DNA of 64,000 nt, taken from the NCBI GenBank assembly GCA_963800285.1, contig CAWDAL010000030.1, positions 62,001-126,000 of the forward strand, given 5' to 3'. Each line of letters opens with the position of its first letter. Position 1 is the first letter of the stretch. The notes below the pieces were generated by a model. The model was not told the DNA's origin, made no database searches, and was given only the letters and a program-made list of their open reading frames with translations. The DNA is from DASUPK01 sp963800285. Its GTDB lineage: Bacteria; Actinomycetota; Thermoleophilia; Solirubrobacterales; 70-9. Positions 31,964 through 39,733 of the stretch are shown here, one piece after another. A program made the position numbers and the translations under genes.

Positions 31964-33157
31964 TCAGGGGGTCAAGTGCGACTTGAGCCTCTGCACCGCC
32001 TCCCGCAGCAGCTCGTCGGGCGTCGTCAGGGAGATCCGGAAGAAGCCCTCCCCGCTCGGCCCATACATCGAGCCCGGGGAGACGACGACGGCGGCCTCCT
32101 CGAGCACGAGCTCGGCGAACGAGGTGGACGTGTGGCCATCGGGGACGGGGGCCCAGATGTAGATCGTCCCCTTCGGGCTCTCGACCTCCACGCCGATCGC
32201 CTCCAGGGCTTCGACCACCAGGTCGCGCCGTCGCTCGTAGATCCGGCACATCTCCTCGACCTCCTTGCGCGGTCCGCGCAGCGCGGCGGCCCCCGCCAGC
32301 TGTACCGCCTCGAAGAGGCCCGAGTCGATGTTGGTCTTCAGTCGCCAGTAGGTCTTGATCGCGTCGGCGTTGCCGAGGATCGCCGCGCAGCGCCAGCCGG
32401 TCATGTTGTAGCCCTTGGACAGGGAGAAGACCTCCACGCCGACCTCCTTCGCGCCGGGCGTGGCCAGGAAGCTGGGAGCGACGTAACCGTCGTAGGTGGT
32501 CTCGGAGTACGCGTTGTCGTGGACGACGAGGATCTCGTGTCGCCTTGCCAGCTCCACCACCCGCTCGAAGAACCCTTCGGGGACGACGGCGCCGGTCGGA
32601 TTGTTCGGGTAGTTGATGAAGAGCAGGCGGGCGGCTTCGAGCTTCTCCTCCGGAATGGAGTCCAGGTCGGGCGCGAAGCCGAGGTCCGACCTCAGCGGCA
32701 GCAGGAAGGCCTCGGCGCCGGCGAGCACAGGGCCGCCGGTGTAGACCGGATAGCCGGGGTCGGACGCAAGCGCCACGTCGCCGGGATCGAGAAACGCGAA
32801 GCAGAGGTTGTAGATGCACTCCTTGGCGCCGATCGCCGGGATCACCTCGTTGACCGCGTCGATCTCGACGCCGAAGCGCCGCAGGTAGAAGTCGGCGAAG
32901 GCGTCCCGGAACTCCGGGCGCCCGCGGTTGCTGGGGTACTTCTGCGCGGAGGGATCCCCCACCGCCTCGCGCATCGCCTCGACGACGTAGCGGAAGGTCG
33001 GCGTGTCGGGATCGCCGATCCCCAGGCTGATCACGTCGATTCCCTCGTCGCGCTTCGCCTCGATCCGCCGCTCGAGCTCGGCGAACATGTACGGGGGCAT
33101 CGCCTCCAGGCGCTCGGAGGGCGCCGCCAGGCCTCTCTTCTTCACGGGGGCGGCCAT
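31964..33157 (-). CDS. dapL: LL-diaminopimelate aminotransferase (DapL-type class I aminotransferase)
   Basis: A 397-residue PLP aminotransferase. 'ISLGIGDPDTPTFRYVVEAM' and 'KYPSNRGRPEFRDAFADFY' open it, 'FINYPNNPTGAVVPEGFFER' is the cofactor/substrate loop, 'SLSKGYNMTGWRCAAILGNA' holds the Schiff-base lysine, and 'EGFFRISLT' the carboxylate-binding arginine. The 'GDPD' start and 'YPSNRG' match DapL-like enzymes, which turn tetrahydrodipicolinate into LL-DAP in one step. dapF lies 60 bases away on the same strand and dapA/dapB are in the window, which supports that role; another amino acid substrate is possible. Confidence 0.82.
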   Translation of the reverse strand: MAAPVKKRGLAAPSERLEAMPPYMFAELERRIEAKRDEGIDVISLGIGDPDTPTFRYVVEAMREAVGDPSAQKYPSNRGRPEFRDAFADFYLRRFGVEIDAVNEVIPAIGAKECIYNLCFAFLDPGDVALASDPGYPVYTGGPVLAGAEAFLLPLRSDLGFAPDLDSIPEEKLEAARLLFINYPNNPTGAVVPEGFFERVVELARRHEILVVHDNAYSETTYDGYVAPSFLATPGAKEVGVEVFSLSKGYNMTGWRCAAILGNADAIKTYWRLKTNIDSGLFEAVQLAGAAALRGPRKEVEEMCRIYERRRDLVVEALEAIGVEVESPKGTIYIWAPVPDGHTSTSFAELVLEEAAVVVSPGSMYGPSGEGFFRISLTTPDELLREAVQRLKSHLTP

Positions 33158-33217
33158 CGGATCCGGAAGACTAGGGACATGGCGCGGTGAAGCGCGATCG
33201 AGCAGGAGGCGCCGGAG

Positions 33218-34060
33218 CTAGGCGAGCTCCTCCAGCGAACGCACGAACTCCGGCGTCAGGTCCCCTGAATAGACCGGCTCGGCCCACCCGGTGAGGCGTA
33301 CGGACAGGCCCTTCCCGATCTCGACCTGCAGCTCACCGCCGTCCAGCGCCACCGTGAGCGACGCAGGCGCACCCGCCAGGTGCGCCGCCACCGCCGCCCC
33401 GGAGGCGCCGGTTCCCGAGGAGAGCGTCTCCCCCACGCCCCGTTCGAAGATCCGGGCACGGACGCGGTCGCCTTCGGCCCGGAAGAAGCTCACGTTGGTC
33501 CGGTTCGGGAAGAGATCGCTGTTCTCGATCTGAGGGCCGATCGCGGGCAAATCGAGCGACTCGAGCTCGTCCTCCACTGCGATCGCGCACTGCGGGTTGC
33601 CGATCGAGACGTGCTGAAAGGACCAGGTCCTGCCACCGGCCTCGAGTTCTCCGCGGCCATCCTCCGCCCCGGAAGGGAAGTCGGGGGAGGTGGTGCTGGC
33701 ACTGCCCATCTCGAGGGTGCACTCGCGCTCCGTGCGGATCGTCGGGGTGATCGGTCCCGCCTTGGTCAGGATCGTGAACTCGTGGGCGTCGGTCCACCCG
33801 GCGCGCCGCAGGTACATGACCGCCTCGCGCGCGCCGTTGCCCGAGAGCTCGGCCTCCGACCCGTCCGGGTTGAAGATGCGGAGCTCGGCCACGTAGTCCG
33901 GGTCCTCCACCGGCGCCAGCAGCAGGATCCCGTCGGACCCGGCCCCGAAGTGCGGATCGCAGATGCGCCTGATGCGCTCAGGTGAGAGCTCCCAGGGAAG
34001 CGCGGCCGCCTCGACGATCAGATAGTCGTTGCCGAGCGCCTGCCACTTCTCGAACTTCAT
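33218..34060 (-). CDS. dapF: Diaminopimelate epimerase homologue with Ser in place of both catalytic Cys
   Basis: A 280-residue protein with the DapF double fold. 'FEKWQALGNDYLIVE' at the start, 'HFGAGSDGILLL', 'IFNPDGSEAELSGNGAREAV', 'NPQCAIAVED' and 'GVGETLSSGTGASGAAVAAH' follow. In known DapF these last motifs read ..CGNGxR and ..CGTGA/CGSGA; here both cysteines are serine (codons TCG and TCG). DapF uses that thiol pair to invert LL-DAP to meso-DAP, so this protein may be slow, altered or have another substrate. ATG overlaps the miaA stop (ATGA). Fold assignment is secure; activity is not. Confidence 0.88.
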   Translation of the reverse strand: MKFEKWQALGNDYLIVEAAALPWELSPERIRRICDPHFGAGSDGILLLAPVEDPDYVAELRIFNPDGSEAELSGNGAREAVMYLRRAGWTDAHEFTILTKAGPITPTIRTERECTLEMGSASTTSPDFPSGAEDGRGELEAGGRTWSFQHVSIGNPQCAIAVEDELESLDLPAIGPQIENSDLFPNRTNVSFFRAEGDRVRARIFERGVGETLSSGTGASGAAVAAHLAGAPASLTVALDGGELQVEIGKGLSVRLTGWAEPVYSGDLTPEFVRSLEELA

Positions 34061-34971
34061 TCGGTGCCGATCCTCTCCGCGATCTCCTCCGCCACGCCGG
34101 CATCATCGCGGTCCATTCGGTCGATCAGCTCGACGCCCTCCATCCGGCGCATCCAGGTGAGCTGACGGCGCGCATAGGCGCGATGCGCCGCCTTGATCGA
34201 CTCGATCGCCTCGGGCGAGGGCGCGGCGTCGATGTCCGCGACCAGCTGCTCGAAGCCGAGAGCCGCCCGGGCCGTGCGCGAGGGTCCGGCCTCCAGCGCC
34301 GCTCGCGCCTCCTCAGCCGCTCCAGCGGCGATCATCTCGTCCACGCGCCGGTCGATTCGCTCCGCGAGGCGCTCGCGGTCAATCGTCAGCCCGAGCAGCA
34401 GGGTCGGATGACGGAGCTCGGCGGTCCACATCCCCTCCGCGCCGGCGACCGCCTCGATGCCGGCGCGTGCCAGCTCGGTCAGGCGAGCGACCCGCTTTCT
34501 GTCGTTCGGATCGACGCTCGCCGCCAGCTCCGGATCGAGTTCGGCATGCAGGGCCTCCGAGCCGCGCTCGGCGATCTCGCTCTCCACCTCATCGCGGATC
34601 TCGCGCGGGACCGGCGGGCGCAGGTCGAGATCCGCCAGGGCCGCCCTCAGGTAGAGACCGGTGCCGCCGACGACGATCGGGCGGCGACCCTCGGCCAGCA
34701 GCGTGTCGATCTCCCCGTGGGCGGCCTCCGCGTAGCGGCCGGCGCTGGACTCCTCCCCGGGCTCGACGAACGACAGCAGCCGGTGCTCCAGGCGCTCCCG
34801 CTCCGCCACGGTCGCCGCCCCGCTGAGCGTCTCCAGGCCGCGATAGACCTGGATCGAGTCGCAATTGACGGCAACCGGGTCCTCGCCTCGCTGTCGCAGG
34901 CGCTCGGCGACCTCGATGGCGACGCCCGTCTTGCCGATGGCCGTCGGGCCGAAGAGGGCGAGGACCCTCAA
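34057..34971 (-). CDS. miaA: tRNA dimethylallyltransferase
   Basis: A 304-residue MiaA, adding the isopentenyl group to A37 of tRNAs reading U-initial codons. 'VLALFGPTAIGKTGVAIEVA' is the P-loop, 'VNCDSIQVYRGLETLSGAAT' is the catalytic/tRNA block with the conserved D-S-Q-Y, and 'IVVGGTGLYLRAALADL' follows. The start is TTG at 34971, which overlaps the miaB stop (TTGA). The dedicated order miaB-miaA-dapF is one coupled operon, the two tRNA-modifying enzymes acting in sequence. Confidence 0.95.
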   Translation of the reverse strand: MRVLALFGPTAIGKTGVAIEVAERLRQRGEDPVAVNCDSIQVYRGLETLSGAATVAERERLEHRLLSFVEPGEESSAGRYAEAAHGEIDTLLAEGRRPIVVGGTGLYLRAALADLDLRPPVPREIRDEVESEIAERGSEALHAELDPELAASVDPNDRKRVARLTELARAGIEAVAGAEGMWTAELRHPTLLLGLTIDRERLAERIDRRVDEMIAAGAAEEARAALEAGPSRTARAALGFEQLVADIDAAPSPEAIESIKAAHRAYARRQLTWMRRMEGVELIDRMDRDDAGVAEEIAERIGTE

Positions 34972-36287
34972 GCCGCGCGGCTGAGCAGGCGTTCCTGCCC
35001 GGAGAGCGTCGTCGAGGTCGCGCCCGTGATCTCCACGTCGACCAGCTCGCCGGGGGCGGCCGTGCCGTCGAAGTTGACCGTCTTGTTGTGACGGGTGCGG
35101 CCTCGCAGCCTCGAGGCATCGGTCCGGCTCGGGCCCTCGACCAGGACCTCCATGGTGCGGCCCACGAACCGCTCGGCACGCTCCCGCGCGCGGCGCTGGA
35201 CCAGCTCCACCAGGCGCTCCATGCGGTCTCGCTTCGTCGCGTGCGGAAGCTGATCGTCGAAGCCCGCCGCCTCGGTGCCCCGCCGCGGGGAGAAGATGAA
35301 GGTGAAGGCGCTGTCGTAGCCGACCTCGTCGACCACCTCGAGCGTCCGCTCGAAGTCGGCATCGGTCTCTCCGGGGAAGCCGACGATGATGTCGGTCGTG
35401 ATCGCGCAGTCCGGGACGTGCTCCCGGATCAGATCGACGCGGTCCAGGTAGCGCTCGCGGCTGTAGGTGCGGCGCATCCGCTTCAGGACGGGCGTGGAGC
35501 CCGACTGCAGCGGCAGATGGATGTGCTCGCAGAGGGCGCCGAGTTCCGCGTGGGCGCGGATCACGTCTTCCTTCATGTCCTTGGGGTGCGGGCTCGTGTA
35601 GCGGATCCGGTCCACGCCGGGGACCGCGTCGACTCGCGCGAGCAGCTCGGCGAAGCTGATCCGGCTTTCTGACGGGAGGTCGCGGCCGTAGCTGTTCACG
35701 TTCTGGCCCAGCAGGGTGATCTCGTTGACGCCATCGCCGGCGAGCCGCTCGATCTCCGCGATCAGCTCGGCCGGGTCGCGACTCGCCTCGCGCCCGCGGA
35801 CCGAGGGCACGATGCAGTACGAGCAGACGCAGTTGCACCCCTGTGAGATCTGAACCCAGGCCTGGAACTCGCGGGCCCGCTTCATCGGCAGGTGCCCGGA
35901 GACGTCCTCGAACTCGAAATACCCCTGCGCGGTCAGCGAGTCGGAGTTCAGGAACTCCGCCAGACGGTGGATCTGCCCCGGTCCGAACGCGACGTCGACG
36001 AACGGGAAGCGACGGAAGACCTCGTCCTTCACCGACTGCGCCCAGCACCCGCCCACGCCCACCACGCGCGACGGGTCCTCCGACTTGAGCCGCTTCGCCT
36101 CGCCCAGGTGGGCGATGAAGCGATTGTCCGCTGACTCCCGGATCGAGCAGGTGTTGAAGAGGATCAGATCGGCGCCGTCACGGTCCTCGGCCTCGATGTA
36201 GCCCAGCGAGTCGAGCATCCCCTTCATCCGCTCGGAGTCGTGCTCGTTCATCTGGCAGCCGAAGGTGGTGACGTGATAGCTGCGCAT
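34968..36287 (-). CDS. miaB: tRNA-2-methylthio-N6-dimethylallyladenosine synthase
   Basis: A 439-residue radical-SAM methylthiotransferase. The N-terminal UPF0004 domain has 'YHVTTFGCQMNEHDSERMKG', 'ILFNTCSIRESADNRF' and 'VGGCWAQ', the three cysteines of the auxiliary cluster. 'QISQGCNCVCSYCIVPSVRG' is the CxxxCxxC radical-SAM site. 'LLGQNVNSYGRDL' and a TRAM domain complete it. It thiomethylates the base modified by MiaA. ATG at 36287 gives the standard N-terminus. Confidence 0.96.
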   Translation of the reverse strand: MRSYHVTTFGCQMNEHDSERMKGMLDSLGYIEAEDRDGADLILFNTCSIRESADNRFIAHLGEAKRLKSEDPSRVVGVGGCWAQSVKDEVFRRFPFVDVAFGPGQIHRLAEFLNSDSLTAQGYFEFEDVSGHLPMKRAREFQAWVQISQGCNCVCSYCIVPSVRGREASRDPAELIAEIERLAGDGVNEITLLGQNVNSYGRDLPSESRISFAELLARVDAVPGVDRIRYTSPHPKDMKEDVIRAHAELGALCEHIHLPLQSGSTPVLKRMRRTYSRERYLDRVDLIREHVPDCAITTDIIVGFPGETDADFERTLEVVDEVGYDSAFTFIFSPRRGTEAAGFDDQLPHATKRDRMERLVELVQRRARERAERFVGRTMEVLVEGPSRTDASRLRGRTRHNKTVNFDGTAAPGELVDVEITGATSTTLSGQERLLSRAA

Positions 36288-36312
36288 CGCCGTCAATGTA
36301 GCGGCGCCTCGG

Positions 36313-36585
36313 CTACTTCGAGGTCGAGTTGACGATCTGCTGGATGCGGCTGTGCGAGAGCCCGAGGGTCCGGGCGACCTCCCGGTAACTGCCCCCCGAA
36401 GCGACGGCGTCCCTGACCATCCGGTCTCGCTGGAGGCGCACCCGCGCGACGTCCTCATCGACCTTGCGCATCGCGCGCCGGTACTCCAGTCCGACCCGCA
36501 CGCGCTCGATCCACATCCGGCCGCGAGCCCGCTCGAAGGCGGCGTGAGCCCTCCTGAGGCGCTCGGCATCTGCCTCGGCGATCAT
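36313..36585 (-). CDS. Small helix-turn-helix protein
   Basis: A 90-residue basic, all-helical protein. The C-terminal 'GSYREVARTLGLSHSRIQQI' is a clear HTH of the sigma-70-region-4/LuxR kind, and the N-terminal half is a long charged helix rich in Arg. It resembles actinobacterial small regulators of unknown regulon. A 10-bp perfect inverted repeat begins 4 bases before its start, so autoregulation is likely. It is 25 bases upstream of miaB, possibly co-transcribed. ATG at 36585. Confidence 0.75.
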   Translation of the reverse strand: MIAEADAERLRRAHAAFERARGRMWIERVRVGLEYRRAMRKVDEDVARVRLQRDRMVRDAVASGGSYREVARTLGLSHSRIQQIVNSTSK

Positions 36586-36588
36586 GCG

Positions 36589-36623
36589 GCCTGTATAGCA
36601 GCCCTCATAGAGCCTATACAGGC
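36589..36623. promoter_or_regulatory. Perfect 10-bp inverted repeat at the HTH gene start
   Basis: GCCTGTATAG (36589-36598) and CTATACAGGC (36614-36623) are exact reverse complements separated by 15 bases, filling the gap between the cupredoxin stop (36630) and the HTH gene start (36585). AT-rich half-sites in a GC-rich genome and the adjacent HTH gene suggest an operator for autoregulation. A hairpin acting on the cupredoxin transcript is possible, though no T-run follows it. Confidence 0.6.
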
Positions 36624-36629
36624 GACGAG

Positions 36630-37190
36630 CTAGGGCGTCGGTCCTCCCAGGACCGTCAGATCTCCCTGCATCCCCGCCTCCCGGTGGCCCGGAACGGTGC
36701 AGTAGAAGACGTACTTCCCGGGCTTCAGGTCGTTCAGCGTGACGGTCTGCTTTCCGTCGGTGAACGGCTGCACCTGGCCGATCACGTTGCCGTTGGCGGT
36801 GGCAACGGCGATGCTGTGAGAGACCTGCGAGGGGTTGTCGTAGGTGATCGCGACGTTGCCCGGCTTGGCCTGCAGGCCGTTCGGGCTGTAGCTGAGGCCG
36901 CCGTCCGAGGGTGACGAGACGTCGAGGCTCTCGACGGGTCCCGAGGCGGTGGTCGAGGTCGTCCCCTCCTCGGCGGCGAGCTTGTCGTTCCGCTTGTTCT
37001 GCTCGTCGACCGACTTGACGATGGCGAAGGCCATCGTGGTGCCCACGATCAGGGCGAACAGGGCCACGACGCCGAGCAGCACGCCGCGGCTGGGCGGAAA
37101 CGATTCGCTCCCGCGGATCCCGACGAACGAGATCGCCAGCGCGGCGAGCACCAGCACGCCGCCTATGACGAAGAAGAAGTTGCCGTCCAT
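36630..37190 (-). CDS. Membrane-anchored cupredoxin (plastocyanin/azurin-like)
   Basis: A 186-residue protein: two N-terminal spans (about residues 5-23 and 38-60), a Ser/Thr-rich linker, and a blue-copper domain at ~95-186. The copper ligands are visible: His in 'PSQVSHSIAV', Cys and His in 'KYVFYCTVPGHREAGMQG', with Met as axial ligand. It would carry electrons on the outer face of the membrane. No oxidase genes lie nearby. ATG at 37190. Confidence 0.88.
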   Translation of the reverse strand: MDGNFFFVIGGVLVLAALAISFVGIRGSESFPPSRGVLLGVVALFALIVGTTMAFAIVKSVDEQNKRNDKLAAEEGTTSTTASGPVESLDVSSPSDGGLSYSPNGLQAKPGNVAITYDNPSQVSHSIAVATANGNVIGQVQPFTDGKQTVTLNDLKPGKYVFYCTVPGHREAGMQGDLTVLGGPTP

Positions 37191-37216
37191 TCGGCGCGGA
37201 TCCTACCCGTCGGGGC

Positions 37217-37684
37217 TCACGCCGCGTCGGCGAGCCGCTCGACCCTGCGCACTGCTTCGTATGCGAGCTCGAGCGGGTATCCGCGCCTGACCAGCAGGCC
37301 CAGGGCGCGCTCCCGCTCTCGATCGCCGTCGCACGACATGCCCCGGTCCGCGAGCAGGGCGACCGCCCGCTGGAGCTGAGCGTCCGCGTCCTCGCCCTCC
37401 AGCGCCGCCTCGATGTGCGCGCGAGAGACCCCGCGGCTCTCCAATGCGGCCGTGATCCGGTCCGGTCCCCAGCCGGCCAGCGCCCGCTTGTCCTCCGCGT
37501 AGCGCCGTGCGAAGCTCGCGTCGTCGATCGCGCCCGCGTCCATCAGCAGGGCGATCACCTCCTCGATCTCGACCTCGGCCACCTCGCGCTCGGCGAGCCA
37601 GGCCCGCAGCTCCGCCTCCGTGCGCTCCTTGTAGCTCAGCGCCCGCAGGGCGAGCTCATAGGGGTCCGCGTCGCGCCTACCCAC
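37217..37684 (-). CDS. recX: Regulatory protein RecX
   Basis: A 155-residue RecX, which caps RecA filaments. 'PYELALRALSYKERTEAELR' opens repeat 1, 'DDASFARRYAEDKRALAGWG' and 'ALESRGVSRAHIEAALEG' follow. 'LLVRRGYPLELAYEAVRRVE' is the third repeat. The three tandem three-helix repeats are intact. It lies 9 bases downstream of recA on the same strand, the usual recA-recX order. Confidence 0.95.
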   Translation of the reverse strand: MGRRDADPYELALRALSYKERTEAELRAWLAEREVAEVEIEEVIALLMDAGAIDDASFARRYAEDKRALAGWGPDRITAALESRGVSRAHIEAALEGEDADAQLQRAVALLADRGMSCDGDRERERALGLLVRRGYPLELAYEAVRRVERLADAA

Positions 37685-37693
37685 CTGAGGAAG

Positions 37694-38854
37694 CTACGCG
37701 GCCTTCTTCTCGGGCTTCTTGGCCTCGGGCTTCTTCTCGGCAGGCTTCTCGGCCTCGTCCTTCGCCTCGGGGACCGCCTTCACCGGCGCGTCCTCGGCGC
37801 CCTCCGGCTTCGCCTCGCCCTGCTCGCCCAACCCGAGCTTGGCGTAGAGCTTGCCCTCGATCTCCGCGGCCAGCTCCGGGTTGTCGCGCAGGAACTCCTT
37901 GGTGTTGTTGCGCCCCTGGCCGAGCCGGGTCTCGCCGTAGGAGAAGAACGAGCCCGACTTCTGGATCAGGTCGTGCTCCAGCGCCATGTCGAGCAGGCCG
38001 CCCTCCTTCGAGATCCCGACGCCGTACTCGATGTCGAACTCGGCCTGGCGGAACGGAGGGGCCACCTTGTTCTTCACGACCTTCACGCGGACCCGGTTCC
38101 CGACCGCCTCGGTGCCCTCCTTGAGGGTCTCGATCCGGCGGATATCGAGCCGCTGCGAGGAATAGAACTTGAGCGCACGGCCGCCCGGCTGGGTCTCCGG
38201 CGAGCCGAACATCACGCCGATCTTCTCCCGGATCTGGTTGGTGAACAGGCAGATCGTGTTGGCGCGGTTCAGGTTGCCGGCCAGCTTGCGCAGGGCCTGC
38301 GACATGAGCCGGGCCTGCAGGCCGACGTGGGAATCGCCCATCTGGCCCTCGAGCTCCACCCTCGGCGTCAGTGCGGCGACCGAGTCGACCGCGACCACGT
38401 CGACGGCGCCGGAGCGCACCAGCACGTCGACGATCTCGAGCGCCTGCTCGCCGTAGTCGGGCTGCGAGATCATCAGCTCGTCGGTGTTGACGCCGATCTT
38501 CCGCGCGTAGACGGGGTCGAGCGCGTGCTCGGTGTCGATGAAGGCGCAGACTCCTCCGCGCGCCTGGGCCTCGGCGATGATGTGGTAGACGAGCGTGGTC
38601 TTACCGGAGGACTCCGGGCCGAAGATCTCGACGATCCGCCCGCGCGGCACCCCGCCGACGCCGAGAGCGATGTCCAGCGGCAGCGCGCCGGTGGAGATCG
38701 ACTCCACGTTCAGCCCGCCGATGTCGCCCAGCGTCATCAGCGCGCCGGCGCCGAACTCCTTCTCGATCTGCGTGACGGCGGCGTGCAGCGCCTGGTCGCG
38801 CGCCTTCGCCTCCTTCTCGCCGGCCTCTCTCAAGTTGGGCTTCTGCTCTGCCAT
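37694..38854 (-). CDS. recA: Recombinase RecA
   Basis: A 386-residue recombinase. 'VEIFGPESSGKTTLVYHIIA' (residues ~75-95) is Walker A, 'VDVVAVDSVAALTPRVELEG' Walker B, 'LFTNQIREKIGVMFGSPETQ' the DNA-binding loop L2 region with its glutamine/arginine pair. The C-terminal tail is long, Lys/Glu/Pro/Ala-rich and alternately charged. ATG at 38854 has a GAGGTG ribosome site 6-7 bases away. An in-frame GTG at 38863 overlaps the thpR stop (GTGA) and is the alternative. A LexA-like box lies 132 bases upstream inside thpR. Confidence 0.97.
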   Translation of the reverse strand: MAEQKPNLREAGEKEAKARDQALHAAVTQIEKEFGAGALMTLGDIGGLNVESISTGALPLDIALGVGGVPRGRIVEIFGPESSGKTTLVYHIIAEAQARGGVCAFIDTEHALDPVYARKIGVNTDELMISQPDYGEQALEIVDVLVRSGAVDVVAVDSVAALTPRVELEGQMGDSHVGLQARLMSQALRKLAGNLNRANTICLFTNQIREKIGVMFGSPETQPGGRALKFYSSQRLDIRRIETLKEGTEAVGNRVRVKVVKNKVAPPFRQAEFDIEYGVGISKEGGLLDMALEHDLIQKSGSFFSYGETRLGQGRNNTKEFLRDNPELAAEIEGKLYAKLGLGEQGEAKPEGAEDAPVKAVPEAKDEAEKPAEKKPEAKKPEKKAA

Positions 38855-38859
38855 CTCAC

Positions 38860-39480
38860 TCACCTCTCTGTCTCATGGTCATCGTGGGCGGTCGGAAGCT
38901 CCAACTCGGCCATCGGTTCGTACTCAGCGCCGGTGCGGCGCAGGTGGGACTTGAAGAGCACCAGACGAGTCGGACGGAAGAACCGGAACATATGTTCGGG
39001 AAGCGGGTGCGGCTCGGCCCTGATCAGGGCGGGCTTGCGGCTCTTCGGCGCCTCCGGCTTCACCCGCGCCACCGTCACGTGCGGCCAGAACGCCCGCTTC
39101 TCCGGCTCGTGGAAGCCGGCCTCGACCAGGCGCTCCTCCACCCCGGCCTGCAGCGCCACCGTCTGCGCCGAATTCGCGCCGAGCGCGATCAGCCGCGGGC
39201 GCTTGCCGGGAGGAACGCCGACGGGCGCGGTCTGCAGCTCCACCGCCGGCGCCTCGGCATCCGTCGCGAACGCGGCCTTGGCGATCGCCTTGGCGTCCTT
39301 CTCCGCCTGATAGCCGAGGAAGACGAGTGTGATGTGCAGAGCATCGGGCCTCACCACCCGCAGGGCCGGGTCGGCGAGGGCGGTCTGCTGCCAGTCGACC
39401 ACGCCCGAGCGCACGTCCTGCGGCAGATCGAGGGCGACGAACAGGCGGGCCCGTGGGCTCTTCAGCCGCTCCTTGGCCAC
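38860..39480 (-). CDS. thpR: RNA 2',3'-cyclic phosphodiesterase (LigT/ThpR)
   Basis: A 206-residue 2H phosphoesterase. The two HxTx motifs are 'ALHITLVFLG' near residue 50 and 'FWPHVTVARVKPE' near residue 132, the catalytic histidines in the two lobes. It opens 'RLFVALDLPQDVRSGVVDWQ'. It hydrolyses 2',3'-cyclic phosphate ends of RNA. It is the gene upstream of recA on the same strand, and its stop overlaps a possible recA GTG start. Confidence 0.93.
   Translation of the reverse strand: MAKERLKSPRARLFVALDLPQDVRSGVVDWQQTALADPALRVVRPDALHITLVFLGYQAEKDAKAIAKAAFATDAEAPAVELQTAPVGVPPGKRPRLIALGANSAQTVALQAGVEERLVEAGFHEPEKRAFWPHVTVARVKPEAPKSRKPALIRAEPHPLPEHMFRFFRPTRLVLFKSHLRRTGAEYEPMAELELPTAHDDHETER
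38986..38997. promoter_or_regulatory. LexA/SOS-box-like site upstream of recA
   Basis: GAACATATGTTC is a perfect palindrome matching the Gram-positive LexA half-site pair GAAC-N4-GTTC, with flanking CCGG/CGGG extending the symmetry. It lies 132 bases upstream of the recA ATG, inside the thpR coding region, so recA may have its own damage-inducible promoter within the operon. The core sequence is seen; LexA binding is inferred. Confidence 0.65.
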
Positions 39481-39733
39481 CCGCCAAACCTAGCCCCCGC
39501 CTCGGCCGAAATCCGCTCCCTCCGCGCATGTGGGTGGATGAGGGGCGGGACACGGAATCTTCTCCCCCGCGCCAGTGTGCGAAGAGACGTCAAACATCAA
39601 CACCGGCACCGAAGACGGCCCGGTTGGCGGGTTTCCGTCCCCCGTAGGTCGGTAACTCGCCAACACCGCTCGCCTCACCGGCCGGGAACGGTCCAGTCTC
39701 CCTTCATTGCCGGTTTTCGGTGTTCGGCGGGGC
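39481..39733. other. Intergenic gap between thpR and the broken lipoprotein gene
   Basis: About 250 bases without a supported gene. A 7-bp inverted repeat (GTTGGCG 39623-39629, CGCCAAC 39658-39664) is the only structure seen; there is no T-run, RNA motif or family-like reading frame. A short 62-codon minus frame here has no recognisable content and is not called. It probably holds the thpR promoter. Confidence 0.4.

Noticed and set aside
39623..39664. GTTGGCG/CGCCAAC inverted repeat as a terminator or riboswitch
   Set aside because: The stem is 7 bp with a long loop, there is no T-run, and no known RNA motif was recognised.
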